This document shows, piece by piece, positions 17,914-26,771 of a stretch of DNA of 64,000 nt (positions within the stretch are counted from its first letter, which is position 1; each line of letters opens with the position of its first letter). A program made the position numbers and the translations under genes. Below the pieces are notes generated by a model. It made no database searches. It saw nothing but the letters and a program-made list of their open reading frames with translations, and was not told the DNA's origin. The DNA is taken from assembly GCF_009928525.1 (NCBI RefSeq), contig NZ_JAABOK010000014.1, positions 124,001-188,000 of the forward strand. Direction: 5' to 3'. This DNA is from Chitinophaga solisilvae. GTDB taxonomy: Bacteria > Bacteroidota > Bacteroidia > Chitinophagales > Chitinophagaceae.

Positions 17914-17921
17914 TACTTTTG
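17914..17921 (+). promoter_or_regulatory. -7 box of the AraC-VOC pair
   Basis: TACTTTTG fits TAnnTTTG and lies 22 nt before the araC-type start at 17944. The -33 region is only weakly matched (CTG at 17895-17897). Confidence 0.4.
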
Positions 17922-17943
17922 GGGTACAACAGTCTTTAGCAAT

Positions 17944-18372
17944 ATGACGGCAGATCAATATCCTAAAATCTATTTCTACCGGCGGCTGGTACAAGCAAAG
18001 CTGTACATTGACATGCATTATGCTGAAAACATTGATCTGGACAACATTTCAGATGAAGCCTGCTTCTCCAAGTTTCATTTTGTCCGCCAGTTCAAAAACA
18101 TCTACCGGCGTACACCGCATCAGTACCTGATATTTGTGAGGATGAAAAAAGCGATGGAGCTGCTGAAAGCAGGCGTACCGGTAACTGACGCCTGTTATGA
18201 GGTAGGCTTTGAAAGCGTCAGCACCTTCAGCGGGTTATTCAGGCGTATCACCGGCGAACCTCCTTCCCGTTACCTGGCGCGGCATCAGGAGTTAAGGGCA
18301 CAGATGATCCGTTCCCCGCAGACGTATGTGCCAGGCTGCTTTGCAGAAAAGAACGGATGGTTCAGGGATTAA
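17944..18372 (+). CDS. AraC-family regulator, DNA-binding domain only
   Basis: 142 residues made up almost wholly of the double helix-turn-helix: IDLDNISDEACFSKFHFVRQ, then FKNIYRRTPHQYL, and VTDACYEVGFESVSTFSGLF with RRITGEPPSRY. There is no ligand-binding domain, so it may be controlled by expression level or a partner. It lies 37 bp upstream of the VOC gene and very likely shares its transcript, an arrangement in which the regulator may control the enzyme. Confidence 0.92.
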   Translation: MTADQYPKIYFYRRLVQAKLYIDMHYAENIDLDNISDEACFSKFHFVRQFKNIYRRTPHQYLIFVRMKKAMELLKAGVPVTDACYEVGFESVSTFSGLFRRITGEPPSRYLARHQELRAQMIRSPQTYVPGCFAEKNGWFRD

Positions 18373-18409
18373 CGGAAGTACACTGTATAAATAATAAAAA
18401 GAAACCTGC

Positions 18410-18820
18410 ATGATTACTAAAATGACTCATACCAGCGTGTATGTACTGGATCAGGAGCGCGCCCGCGATTTTTATGTCAACAAACTCGGATTTAAGGTTA
18501 TTACAGACGTACCGATGGGTACAGCGCACCGGTGGCTTACCGTAGCACCCCAGGAGCAGGACGGAATTGAAATAGTGCTGATGCCGGTCAGCGCCGGCGG
18601 CTTTTCCCCTGAAGCAGCAGATACGCTCCGGGAGCTGATTGCCAAAGGTACCTTTGGCGTAGGCGTACTTACCTGTAATGATATTTATGCTACCTATGAA
18701 GAGCTGAAAGCCAAAGGAGTTGAATTCACCAAAGCGCCGAAGAAAGAATTCTATGGCACTGAAGCTGTTTTCAGAGATGATTCCGGCAACTGGTTTTCCC
18801 TTGCGATGCTCGCGGAATAA
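18410..18820 (+). CDS. VOC-family (glyoxalase/bleomycin-resistance-like) protein
   Basis: 136 residues with two beta-alpha-beta-beta-beta modules. The first is MTHTSVYVLDQERARDFYVN with KLGFKV and the metal His near the start. The second is FGVGVLTCNDIYATYEELKA with EAVFRDDSGNWFSLA. Members include dioxygenases, glyoxalases and antibiotic-binding proteins, and the exact role cannot be told. It is the second gene of the AraC-VOC unit and is closed by a terminator. Confidence 0.88.
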   Translation: MITKMTHTSVYVLDQERARDFYVNKLGFKVITDVPMGTAHRWLTVAPQEQDGIEIVLMPVSAGGFSPEAADTLRELIAKGTFGVGVLTCNDIYATYEELKAKGVEFTKAPKKEFYGTEAVFRDDSGNWFSLAMLAE

Positions 18821-18869
18821 CCGGTTATCAGCCATCAGCGGACAAACAAACCATATCTTTCCATAAACC

Positions 18870-18903
18870 GTTCCGGCCATCACTAGTATGCGATGGCCGG
18901 AAC
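18870..18903. terminator. Bidirectional intrinsic terminator
   Basis: 12-bp stem GTTCCGGCCATC / GATGGCCGGAAC with a 10-nt loop, followed by ATTTTTT on the plus strand. It separates the VOC gene from the convergent hydrolase gene. Confidence 0.8.
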
Positions 18904-18908
18904 ATTTT

Positions 18909-19991
18909 TTACTTTCCGCGGATTACAGGATCCAGGCATTCTTTCAGGGAGATCAGCATCTTACCTGGTTCTTCCATGGGTATCAGGTGAGAAGAATGCT
19001 CAAACCAGACCGCTTTTTTCACCGGCGCCTTAACCTGTTTCATCCAGGCGGCTGTAGGCTCAGCAGGTGTGGTGTAATCATGCCTTCCCAGGAACATGAA
19101 TACAGGGATAGGAAAGGTATGTACCTTTTTGAAGTCTACCTGCAGGAACTCCGGCAGGATACGCCATAGCGTGAAGATATTACCGTTATCTATAGCCGGA
19201 ATATCATCGGCGGCGTACTCCGGAGACAGCCACGGCGCATTGTAGAAATACATCGATTCGCTGCGGTAGGCGCTTAGTCCGCCGTAATACTGTGCCCAGT
19301 TTCTGGCTATAATAATACGGTGCCGTGTTATCGGCTCATTACCCGGATAAGGCGCGATGGATTTCAGTTCCGCCAGTGCGGAATCGTTCTTATGGCGGGT
19401 AGCCTGTTCCACGGCATAGTCAAAGCTCACCCGTTCATTTTCCATCACGTTAATCACCTGCCCTACGCCGATATAGGCCGCAAAGAGATCAGGCCTTTTC
19501 AGCGCTGCTTTCATACCGAGGATAGTACCCCAGCTATGTCCCATCAGAATAATTTTTTTCGCGTGATAACGTTGCCGGATATACGACGCTACCTCGATGG
19601 CATCATCCACGAAGGTGTCGATCCTGATACTGGCTGCGATGGAGTCCGGCGGAATATTCAGGAATGTTCTGCCGGCGCCGCGCTGATCGTAGGTGACGAT
19701 AGTATAATATTCTTCCAGCGGGCGCTGGAAGGTCCACATCACCGGCGAAAGCGGCGATGCAGGCCCACCGTGGATAAAGAGAATAACCGGATTATCCTTG
19801 TTTTGTCCGCGGGCATACAGCCACTGATCCACCCCGTTGATGTTAACGGTATAATTTTCCTGGATACCATTGGGATTGACAATTCTTCCCAGATCTCTGA
19901 TGATTTTTCTTCCTGTCTCGATTGTTTTCTGTGCAGACAGCCATGTTGGCAACAGGCTCAGACATAGGAGCCATAAGATTCGGTTACGCAT
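18909..19991 (-). CDS. Secreted alpha/beta hydrolase, proline-iminopeptidase-like
   Basis: 360 residues with a signal peptide (LWLLCLSLLPTWLSAQ). The oxyanion segment is LFIHGGPASPLS, the nucleophile elbow GHSWG, the acid in FLGRHDYTTP and the catalytic His in EHSSHLIPMEEP. The HGGP motif and the YDQRGAGRT segment are those of the prolyl iminopeptidase (S33) group. It is likely periplasmic; whether it acts on peptides or esters is not known. Confidence 0.9.
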   Translation of the reverse strand: MRNRILWLLCLSLLPTWLSAQKTIETGRKIIRDLGRIVNPNGIQENYTVNINGVDQWLYARGQNKDNPVILFIHGGPASPLSPVMWTFQRPLEEYYTIVTYDQRGAGRTFLNIPPDSIAASIRIDTFVDDAIEVASYIRQRYHAKKIILMGHSWGTILGMKAALKRPDLFAAYIGVGQVINVMENERVSFDYAVEQATRHKNDSALAELKSIAPYPGNEPITRHRIIIARNWAQYYGGLSAYRSESMYFYNAPWLSPEYAADDIPAIDNGNIFTLWRILPEFLQVDFKKVHTFPIPVFMFLGRHDYTTPAEPTAAWMKQVKAPVKKAVWFEHSSHLIPMEEPGKMLISLKECLDPVIRGK

Positions 19992-20034
19992 AAGATGTGC
20001 TCGGATAGTATTTATCTGTCAAGATAAGATAAAT

Positions 20035-20763
20035 TCACAGATTTCCATTTTTGTACAGCATGGCTGTCTGTACCAGTTCCGCATTATCCGCAGCCGGGAT
20101 ACCGGAGGGATGGAGGAGCGTATCTTCAAAACCGATGCGCAGGTCATAACCTTTGCTGATCGCCATTTTCAGCAACGGCCAGCAGGTGAGGTCTGTACCG
20201 TGCAGTAATACTGATTGTCCGGGTAGTTTATCTGTCAGGTGTTGTTCAATAGCCGCTGCGGTGTGCAGTGCCGCTGCCATCTCCTGTTCACCAGGTTCCA
20301 GGAGGAGGCGGAAACAATGTGGCAGCCGGCCGCTTCTTTTAAAATTCAGTACAGCCGCTTCACTACTGATACCGGCTTCCACCCCGATGCCGCGTTGCAG
20401 CATTTTATCTGCCACCTGTTCAAAGCCGGCTTCATCACCGTTTACAGAAACGAAGTCCGGCAGCACCATCCACTGTTCTATATATTCCAGCCGCAGCGCA
20501 AGTTCCGGCACTATCCAGGCGCCGGTGCTGATACCTACAGGAATGCCCGGCAGCGCATGTTTCATCGCCTGTACCTGGCTGTTAACATCGTCCGGATGCA
20601 GGCTTTCTCTTCCCCCGCTGTCGCGTACGTGGAAGTGGATAGCCCCCGCACCAGCTGCCACGGCCCCTCTGGCCGCTATTACCAGCGCATGCGTGGTAAC
20701 CGGTACCTGTGGATGATCCTGTAAAGTCCTTGTTCCGTTTAAGGCAGCCTTTATAAGCATCAT
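20035..20763 (-). CDS. BKACE (DUF849) beta-keto acid cleavage enzyme
   Basis: 242 residues of the 3-keto-5-aminohexanoate cleavage enzyme family, which condenses a beta-keto acid with acetyl-CoA in a zinc site. Visible signatures are IKAALNGTRT, GAGAIHFHVRD (zinc ligands), PVGISTGAW, DFVSVNGDEAGFE and LRIGFEDTLLHPSG. The natural substrate varies widely within the family. Its ATG overlaps the stop of the upstream EamA transporter by one base (TAATG), so transport and cleavage are probably linked. Confidence 0.9.
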   Translation of the reverse strand: MMLIKAALNGTRTLQDHPQVPVTTHALVIAARGAVAAGAGAIHFHVRDSGGRESLHPDDVNSQVQAMKHALPGIPVGISTGAWIVPELALRLEYIEQWMVLPDFVSVNGDEAGFEQVADKMLQRGIGVEAGISSEAAVLNFKRSGRLPHCFRLLLEPGEQEMAAALHTAAAIEQHLTDKLPGQSVLLHGTDLTCWPLLKMAISKGYDLRIGFEDTLLHPSGIPAADNAELVQTAMLYKNGNL

Positions 20764-21653
20764 TAATGTTTGACCCGTTTAGCACTCAGCCATATACCCG
20801 CCAGCACCAGCAGCCCTCCCGCTATCTGCCAGCCGGTAAATGCTTCTTTCAGAAAAATCATGGCAATGACCGCGCCAATCACCGGATTCAGGTTGAGGAA
20901 ATTACCTACCTGCGCAGCCGGCAGACTCTCCAGCGCCCGGTTATACAGAAAGTATGCCAGCGCGGAAGCGAATATTCCCAGGTAAACAATGCCGGCCCAG
21001 GCACGCAGCGATATTTCCGGCATCCCGTGCAAACCTATATTCACCGCAGCTATTGGTATCAGCAACGCGCTGCCGATGAAAGTACTCACCGCAGTAGTCA
21101 GCAGCGTATCTGTCTCTTTTACACTTCTGGACAGCAGCGTGTACGCACTCCAGCAGCAAACTGCCAGCAGCATCAGCACACTGCCCGCCAGCGCATGCGT
21201 ATCTCCTTTCGGACTGCCGATAAAACCCACCAGTATCACGCCGGTTACACATAACACCATGCCTGTTATCAGTTTTTTATGCAGCTGTTCCTTCAGGATG
21301 ATCGCTGCCGGTATGGCGATGAATACGGGTATCAGCCCTTCTATCAGCGCCCCTGTAGAGGCAGAAATATATTTCATGGCAAAGTTGAAGAGGCCATAAT
21401 ACACCGTAACTCCTGCCAGTCCCATCAGGGCGAGTTTTCCGTAAGGCAGCTGCTGCTTCACCATACGCCGGCGGTGAAGATAAAACGGCAGCAGCGCCAT
21501 GCAGGCAATAATATGCCGCAGCGTAGCAAATATATAGGGTGGCACTTCCTGTACCACTGTTCTGGTCACAGAAAAGGAACTTCCCCAGATGAGCATTACA
21601 AATATGATGCTGATAAAACCTTTGGTGCGGTCAGTCAGAATGATTTTTCCCAT
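20763..21653 (-). CDS. EamA/DMT-family transporter
   Basis: From ATG 21653 (or 21659) this is a 296-residue protein with ten membrane helices in two EamA repeats. Conserved pieces are FVMLIWGSSFSVTRT in the first helix and LSRSVKETDTLLTTAV between the halves, with a basic tail (SAKRVKH). The long open frame upstream of 21659 lacks membrane character and is unlikely to be translated. EamA proteins export metabolites or amino acids. It is translationally coupled to the BKACE gene. Confidence 0.88.
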   Translation of the reverse strand: MGKIILTDRTKGFISIIFVMLIWGSSFSVTRTVVQEVPPYIFATLRHIIACMALLPFYLHRRRMVKQQLPYGKLALMGLAGVTVYYGLFNFAMKYISASTGALIEGLIPVFIAIPAAIILKEQLHKKLITGMVLCVTGVILVGFIGSPKGDTHALAGSVLMLLAVCCWSAYTLLSRSVKETDTLLTTAVSTFIGSALLIPIAAVNIGLHGMPEISLRAWAGIVYLGIFASALAYFLYNRALESLPAAQVGNFLNLNPVIGAVIAMIFLKEAFTGWQIAGGLLVLAGIWLSAKRVKH

Positions 21654-21710
21654 AAACATTTCTGCCGGCTTGTATCCCGGATTATTTTTTTCTACCTTTC
21701 TTTTGAAATC

Positions 21711-21718
21711 CAAAATTA
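21711..21718 (-). promoter_or_regulatory. -7 box upstream of the EamA-BKACE pair
   Basis: Minus-strand TAATTTTG fits TAnnTTTG and lies about 57 nt before the start at 21653. A clear -33 TTG is not seen. Confidence 0.4.
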
Positions 21719-21774
21719 CATCATCTGTAAATGAAATATTTTTTTTCAGATGCCCACCACAATTAATATCCTTT

Positions 21775-23151
21775 ATGAAATGGTTATCCCCCCTGCTGCT
21801 GAGTTGCCTGCTGCATGCATCCGTATACGCGCAGCAGGATAAAGCTGCCCGGATAGATAAGATGATCCGCACGGCTGCGCGTACAGGCGCCTTCAACGGC
21901 GATGTGCTGGTAGCAGATCATGGTACGGTTATTTATAAAGCGGCAGCCGGCGTAGCCGATTCTGCCAGGCGCATCCCGCTGACCACGCGGCACCGCTTCC
22001 ACATCGGTTCCATTGCAAAAGAGTTCAACGCAGTAGCTATCATGATGCTGCAGCAACAAGGTAAACTACAGCTGGAAGATAAAGTAGCACAGTACATTCC
22101 CGGATTGCCGGCATGGGCGCAGCAGGTGAATATCCTGCAGCTGCTGCAATATACAAGCGGGCTGCCGGACCTGAACTGGACCACCATACAATCTGATGCG
22201 GACATCATGGAAGATCTGAAGAAGCTGACTGCGCTGAAGTTTGAGCCGGGAACAGATTATTTCTACAGCAACAACAATGTTTTTCTACAGCGGCGCATTG
22301 TAGAAAAAGTAACCGGTGTATCTTTCAATGATTTTGTCAGACAACAGATCCTGCAACCGCTGGGAATGCGTGCTTCCCTGGTAGACCCAGACGGCAGCGA
22401 CACGCTGGTAGCACGTGGTTTCAATGATGCCGGGCAACAGGAACCACTATTATATCCAATATCCGGCTGGGTAACCGTTACCCCGGATGATTTTCTGCAA
22501 TGGTCCGAAAGTCTCAACCATTTCCGGCTGCTCACCCCGGCTTCCACCAGCATCATTATGCAAAGCACCGGTCCGGGCAGACAGGCAAGCCTCGGCCGCG
22601 GCACTATAGAACAGGACAAGATCATCCAACATATACACGACGGCGCCACCCGCTGCTATCAGGCCCTGCTGGTAAGCGATCCGCCGAAGGGCAGAACAGT
22701 ACTGCTCCTGTCCAACAACAAACAGGAGAACATTTACGAATTCAACAACGCCATACAAAATATCCTGGACAACAAACCTTATGTCCAGCCGAAGAAAACC
22801 GCCACCCGCCTGTTTATGGCTGCGCTGGATACCCTTTCTCAAAAACAGTTCTTCGCCTACTATCATCAGCAGAAAAAATTACACCAGGATACCCACGATT
22901 TCGAAAGTGAATTTCTGCTGAACGGAATAGGTTACTACCTGATGCGCAAAGGCCGTACAGATGACGCCATCGCCGTTTTCCTGTATAACACCCGGCTCTT
23001 CCCCCACTCCGCCAATGTATTCGACAGCCTCGGCGAAGCCTATTACCACAAAGGCGACAAAGCCAATGCCCTCAAATACTATCAGCAATCCCTCGCCCTG
23101 GACCCCAACAACCCCGCAGCACAAAAAACCGTCAACCAGCTAGTTAAATGA
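21775..23151 (+). CDS. Secreted serine beta-lactamase-like hydrolase with TPR tail
   Basis: The start ATG 21775 gives a signal peptide (MKWLSPLLLSCLLHASVYAQ); the longer open frame runs back over the divergent gene. The protein has 458 residues. The catalytic SxxK is in FHIGSIAKEFNA, and the second motif YxN is YSN in DYFYSNNNVF. This is the class C beta-lactamase/DD-peptidase fold. The last about 75 residues form TPR-like helices (GYYLMRKGRTDDAIAVFLYN, SLGEAYYHKGDKANALKYYQ). The palindrome P2 starts right after the stop. Confidence 0.9.
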   Translation: MKWLSPLLLSCLLHASVYAQQDKAARIDKMIRTAARTGAFNGDVLVADHGTVIYKAAAGVADSARRIPLTTRHRFHIGSIAKEFNAVAIMMLQQQGKLQLEDKVAQYIPGLPAWAQQVNILQLLQYTSGLPDLNWTTIQSDADIMEDLKKLTALKFEPGTDYFYSNNNVFLQRRIVEKVTGVSFNDFVRQQILQPLGMRASLVDPDGSDTLVARGFNDAGQQEPLLYPISGWVTVTPDDFLQWSESLNHFRLLTPASTSIIMQSTGPGRQASLGRGTIEQDKIIQHIHDGATRCYQALLVSDPPKGRTVLLLSNNKQENIYEFNNAIQNILDNKPYVQPKKTATRLFMAALDTLSQKQFFAYYHQQKKLHQDTHDFESEFLLNGIGYYLMRKGRTDDAIAVFLYNTRLFPHSANVFDSLGEAYYHKGDKANALKYYQQSLALDPNNPAAQKTVNQLVK

Positions 23152-23326
23152 GATTTTATTATTTTTTTATTTTTTTATTTGAGATTTAGTATAAAATCAA
23201 GATGTCTTCAGAGCCGCCAGGAAGGTATTTTTTATTTGAGATTTAGTATAAAATCAAGATGCCATCCGGACAGTCCGGATGGCATCTTGATTTTATACTA
23301 AATCTCAAATAAAAAAATAATAAAAT
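23152..23326. repeat. Long palindrome P2 with a duplicated left arm
   Basis: The right arm (23274-23326) can pair with two left arms. One is at 23227-23270, which continues into a perfect GCCATCCGGA hairpin with a 3-nt loop. The other is at 23152-23204 and lacks that tip. The two left copies share ATTTGAGATTTAGTATAAAA and are separated by about 22 nt. It lies between two convergent genes and touches both ends. Confidence 0.9.
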
Positions 23327-23328
23327 GA

Positions 23329-24009
23329 CTAGATGTTCAGGCGCAGGCCGAGCGAAATATTCAAGTGCCCCAGGTTTTCTGTTTCGTCGTCCTGGAGGGT
23401 GATTTTTCTTCTGCCGGATTCGTCTTCCTGCATATAGCTGGTCAGCTTTCCGTTGATGAGGGAGAGTTGCGCCCCGGCGGAAAGCATGCGGTTGATACGG
23501 ATATCATAGCCGAAATCCAGGCCAACGCCAACTGTGCCTCCGGTGAGTATTACTTTCCCGTGGTTTACCCATCCGTTGTCGCGGAAGCCGAGGTATCCCA
23601 GCGCCATGTTCATGTGCAGGGAGTTCCTGTCTTTTGCATCAAAAATACGTACCACAAAAGAGGGAGCAATAAAATTGATGGCAATATTATCCATCACGTT
23701 GGTGCGTATACGGCTGCCGTTGTACTCGATAGGTATTACGCCGCTCTGGCTGGACTGGAAGCGGTTATACTTGATACCGGCTCCTAAAGTTTCATTGAAA
23801 TAATACATCGCATCTGCACCTATGTTGAAACCTGATTTAAGTTTCCGCATGTAGGTCAGTGCATCCCCGGTGATCTGGGAAGAGATTTTCCCCAGCCGGT
23901 AGCTGTATCCTCCGTTCACTACGAAACGAAAGTGCGGCAGCGTGGATTTCTGGGCATACGCGGTATGCGTCAGTATGCCGGCAAATAGTAATAAGAATAG
24001 TTGTTTCAT
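23329..24009 (-). CDS. Outer-membrane beta-barrel protein
   Basis: 226 residues with a signal peptide (LFLLLFAGILTHTAYAQ) and a series of amphipathic strands with Gly and aromatic girdles (FRFVVNGGYSYRLGKI, GAGIKYNRFQSSQ, GGTVGVGLDFGYDIRI). It ends in LNISLGLRLNI, a terminal strand typical of the Bacteroidota outer-membrane beta-barrel families. Its ligand or role is unknown. It stands between two long palindromes. Confidence 0.85.
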   Translation of the reverse strand: MKQLFLLLFAGILTHTAYAQKSTLPHFRFVVNGGYSYRLGKISSQITGDALTYMRKLKSGFNIGADAMYYFNETLGAGIKYNRFQSSQSGVIPIEYNGSRIRTNVMDNIAINFIAPSFVVRIFDAKDRNSLHMNMALGYLGFRDNGWVNHGKVILTGGTVGVGLDFGYDIRINRMLSAGAQLSLINGKLTSYMQEDESGRRKITLQDDETENLGHLNISLGLRLNI

Positions 24010-24081
24010 AAATATAGATTAGCGGATAAAGTTGGCGATACAGATGTAATAGTATAGGTACAGAAAGATACTATTAATTAT

Positions 24082-24211
24082 TTGAATATTTGGTTATTTG
24101 AGATTTGGTTATTTAAAATGCAGCGGAGATTTGAGCAGATATTTCAGACTTTGGTCTTCGCTGCATTTTAAATAACCAAATCTCAAATAATCACATAATT
24201 AAATATTCAAG
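24082..24211. repeat. Long palindrome P3 (AAATCTCAAATAA type)
   Basis: Core arms 24094-24126 and 24158-24190 match closely and share TTTAAAATGCAGCG with P1. A further 9-bp pair (TTGAATATT at 24082-24090 with AATATTCAA at 24203-24211) extends it past the stop codon (24199-24201) of the ATP-grasp gene, so the last codons of that gene lie inside the element. Confidence 0.85.
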
Positions 24212-24921
24212 CTATTCATGGTGGCTGCAGTAATGCAGGGAATTACCTTGTCTGCAGCGCAGTTATTCAGCCCGGCGCCCCAACAGGCATTGAACTCTAA
24301 CACAAACCAGCCTGATGTTCCGCTGTATGCAATGTCCACTACTACTGATATAGGTAACTGGTGAAAGTGAGTATTTATGAAATCCTGCAGGAAACTTCTT
24401 CCAGTATGCAGATCTGCTGCTCCTTCATAGAGTGCTACATCCATGATTTCACCATGCAGGATAAACCCGCGGGCTTCTGCCTGTATATCCGCAACTACAG
24501 CGGATATCAATATCTCTTCCGTTGGTTGTAGTCCGGCAGTCACTTCCAGAAATGCTGCATGTGTTTCAAAAATACCGGCTGTAAAAATTTTGGGAATTAC
24601 CGGCTTGATAAACACAGGAAAATCTGCTGGTTTTGTATCTATGATTTGTTGCAGCATTATTTTACGTTTGGTCCATGGTATGGCCAGCCGGGCTATCAGG
24701 GCATCATCCGGGCACAAAAGCGTTAAATTATAGATCTGTGCCAACACCAGTGCAAATGCCTGATTACCATATACAGCCAGTGGCACTGCAGCCAGGGCTT
24801 CATCCCTGATCCAGTACTTGCCCAACCGCCTGATGTCACCTCCCATGCTAGTCCATGCCATAGTTACCTGTTCAGATTCTTTATCAGTTTTTTCCGGAAT
24901 TAAGAGTATAGGAGTTGTCAT
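24199..24921 (-). CDS. ATP-grasp domain protein (R2K clade)
   Basis: 240 residues. The chain fits the R2K ATP-grasp group: an N-terminal pre-ATP-grasp part (RRLGKYWIRDEALAAVPLAV), the nucleotide-binding strand FPVFIKPVIPK, and EILISAVVADIQAEARGFI. It ends with the catalytic VVVDIAYSGTSGWFVLEFNA plus Asn and Cys. Members of this group often act in small peptide or conflict systems; no partner gene is seen here. The last codons overlap palindrome P3. Confidence 0.8.
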   Translation of the reverse strand: MTTPILLIPEKTDKESEQVTMAWTSMGGDIRRLGKYWIRDEALAAVPLAVYGNQAFALVLAQIYNLTLLCPDDALIARLAIPWTKRKIMLQQIIDTKPADFPVFIKPVIPKIFTAGIFETHAAFLEVTAGLQPTEEILISAVVADIQAEARGFILHGEIMDVALYEGAADLHTGRSFLQDFINTHFHQLPISVVVDIAYSGTSGWFVLEFNACWGAGLNNCAADKVIPCITAATMNSLNI

Positions 24922-25086
24922 AGTTATTTCAAATGATAATCAGGATAAGACTTCAACAGTCACATGAAAAATTGCTTTTAATATGTCCGGCCAAAGATAC
25001 TATTCACCTTCTGTAAATCAGCTGCCTTTCCTGTTGCAGTAGCAGGAAGCGTTTCTTATTTTTATAGGAATGTAAAAATTATTGTC

Positions 25087-25869
25087 ATGCGAAAACATTT
25101 CATCTCCGCGCTGCTACTGCTTTTTGCGGTTCCTTTATGCTTATCTGCGCAAAGCAATGACCAGGAACTGGAAGCGTTGATTATTCAGAAAGACAGCATT
25201 TTCTGGCGGGCCTATAACAATTGTGATGTTCAGCAGATGTCCGGATATGTCACTGCAGATGTTGAATTTTATCATGATAAGGGAGGCATGACCACAGGGA
25301 TTAACGCGATGATGGAAACATTCAGGACAAACATCTGCAGCAAAAGGGAGCAATTCCGCCTGCGGCGGGAAGCCGTCAGCGGTACCCTGAAGGTATATCC
25401 GCTGAAAAATGCGGGCGTTATTTACGGCGCAGTCATCAGCGGTGAACATCTCTTTTATGTGCAGGAGAAAGGAAAGAAAGAACGGGCCGACGGGCTGGCC
25501 AGATTTACACACCTGTGGCTGTATGAAAACAGGGAGTGGAAAATGAAACGTATCCTCAGCTACGATCATGCGCCCGCACCCTATATCAATAAAAGAGTGG
25601 CGGTAGTATTATCTGACAGCATACTGCAGACATACGCCGGCAAATATGCAGGACCGCAGACCCAAGCCATGTATATGAAGCCGGACAAAGGTCTGCTGAT
25701 CATGCATATCAATGGAAAAGACTTTCCCCTCTATCCTGCCGGCAACCATCTTTTCTTTTCAAAAGACCGTGACCTCACCTTCGAATTTCTTGCCGGCAGC
25801 AATGGCACCCGTCAACTGACCATCCGTGAAGGCGACCAGACAGCGGAAGTGTTGCAGCTTATTCAATAG
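25087..25869 (+). CDS. Secreted NTF2-like (DUF4440) protein with C-terminal beta domain
   Basis: 260 residues with a signal peptide (ALLLLFAVPLCLSAQ). An NTF2-like/SnoaL fold of the DUF4440 type covers about 25-160 (IIQKDSIFWRAYNNCDVQQM, then YVTADVEFYHDKGG, and RFTHLWLYENREWKMKRILS). A C-terminal strand-rich part resembles DUF3471 (LQTYAGKYAGPQTQAMYMK). It is probably periplasmic and of unknown activity. It converges with the flavodoxin-like reductase gene across palindrome P4. Confidence 0.82.
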   Translation: MRKHFISALLLLFAVPLCLSAQSNDQELEALIIQKDSIFWRAYNNCDVQQMSGYVTADVEFYHDKGGMTTGINAMMETFRTNICSKREQFRLRREAVSGTLKVYPLKNAGVIYGAVISGEHLFYVQEKGKKERADGLARFTHLWLYENREWKMKRILSYDHAPAPYINKRVAVVLSDSILQTYAGKYAGPQTQAMYMKPDKGLLIMHINGKDFPLYPAGNHLFFSKDRDLTFEFLAGSNGTRQLTIREGDQTAEVLQLIQ

Positions 25870-25879
25870 TCCACGGGAG

Positions 25880-26000
25880 GATTTGATTATTTGAGATTTG
25901 GTTATTTGAGATTTGTTTCTCATCAGGGTGTATGCTTAATTTCAGCAGGCATACTGATTGAAAACAAATCTCAAATAACCAAATCTCAAATAATCAGATC
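25880..26000. repeat. Long palindrome P4 (AAATCTCAAATAA type)
   Basis: Each arm has two 15-mer units (GTTATTTGAGATTTG type). The inner part GTATGC / GCATAC is nearly the same as that of P5 at 27.2 kb. The right arm contains the stop codon (25994-25996) of the reductase gene and its last codon. Confidence 0.9.
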
Positions 26001-26524
26001 GCATCAATAAACTGAAGGTACTCCTTCGCGCTCTGATCTATTTCTGCGGAGGATGGTTTGTGTTCTACGCCGTAATAGGTGTAGAAGGATTTATAGTCTG
26101 CTTTTACATAATCGAAAGTTACCTCAAAGGGAGCTGTCAATTGCTGCATGGTATATTTATACCGGCCGGACGGGCGGTAGTCTTCCTCACGGATGCCTGC
26201 GGAAATGCCCAGCGCTACTTTTTTGCCCTGCATACGGTAGCCACTGGTAGAACCGTAGGCCCAGCCATAGGTCAGCGCTTCATCGAGCCATTTTTTAAAG
26301 AAGGGCGGGCAGTTAAACCAGTAAAAAGGAAACTGGAAAATGATTTTATCATGTGCTTCCACCAGTTGCTGTTCTCTTTTAACATCAATTTTTTCATCAG
26401 GATATTGGGCATGCAGGTGATGAATAGTGTACTTCTCAGGATATTGCTGCAGTTCTTCCACCCACCTTTTGTTTACCACGGAGTTGTCCATGTCCGAATG
26501 AATTACAATCACCAACGTTTTCAT
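25994..26524 (-). CDS. NAD(P)H-dependent flavodoxin-like oxidoreductase (KefF/MdaB type)
   Basis: The start ATG 26524 (MKTLVIVIHSDMDNS) gives 176 residues; the longer frame upstream lacks family sequence. The flavodoxin fold is shown by the first strand, the FMN loop QFPFYWFNCPPFFKKWLDEA (typical PxYW..PP..K.W.D), and LTYGWAYG with GKKVALGISAG. Such enzymes reduce quinones. It diverges from an HxlR regulator gene, the classic arrangement for redox-stress control. Confidence 0.9.
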   Translation of the reverse strand: MKTLVIVIHSDMDNSVVNKRWVEELQQYPEKYTIHHLHAQYPDEKIDVKREQQLVEAHDKIIFQFPFYWFNCPPFFKKWLDEALTYGWAYGSTSGYRMQGKKVALGISAGIREEDYRPSGRYKYTMQQLTAPFEVTFDYVKADYKSFYTYYGVEHKPSSAEIDQSAKEYLQFIDAI

Positions 26525-26696
26525 TACATTTATTTTAGTTACCAGAATATATGACAACCGAACAGTTTTCCGTAACGGGTATTGCTGTAAGGCGCAGCAG
26601 TTGCGACAATACGGCATAATTTACTGTTTCGGTGTTTGCTGGCACAAATATGGTGCAGGTAGCCGGGTTGAGCAATATGTGACGAATTAATCAGTC

Positions 26697-26714
26697 AGTG
26701 ATAAATTTATCACT
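26697..26714. promoter_or_regulatory. 18-bp perfect palindrome, candidate HxlR operator
   Basis: AGTGATAAATTTATCACT lies in the 247-bp divergent region between the reductase and hxlR-type genes, 57 bp before the HxlR start. Perfect dyad symmetry and position suit binding of the dimeric HxlR protein. Confidence 0.55.
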
Positions 26715-26771
26715 ATGGCGTGCTGGCTCAACGAAGCGTATTTTTATTTATCAGATTATAATTTCAGGCAT

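Noticed and set aside
21660-21896. N-terminal extension of the EamA transporter
   Set aside because: It lacks membrane character, crosses the divergent promoter region and the signal peptide coding region of the opposite gene.
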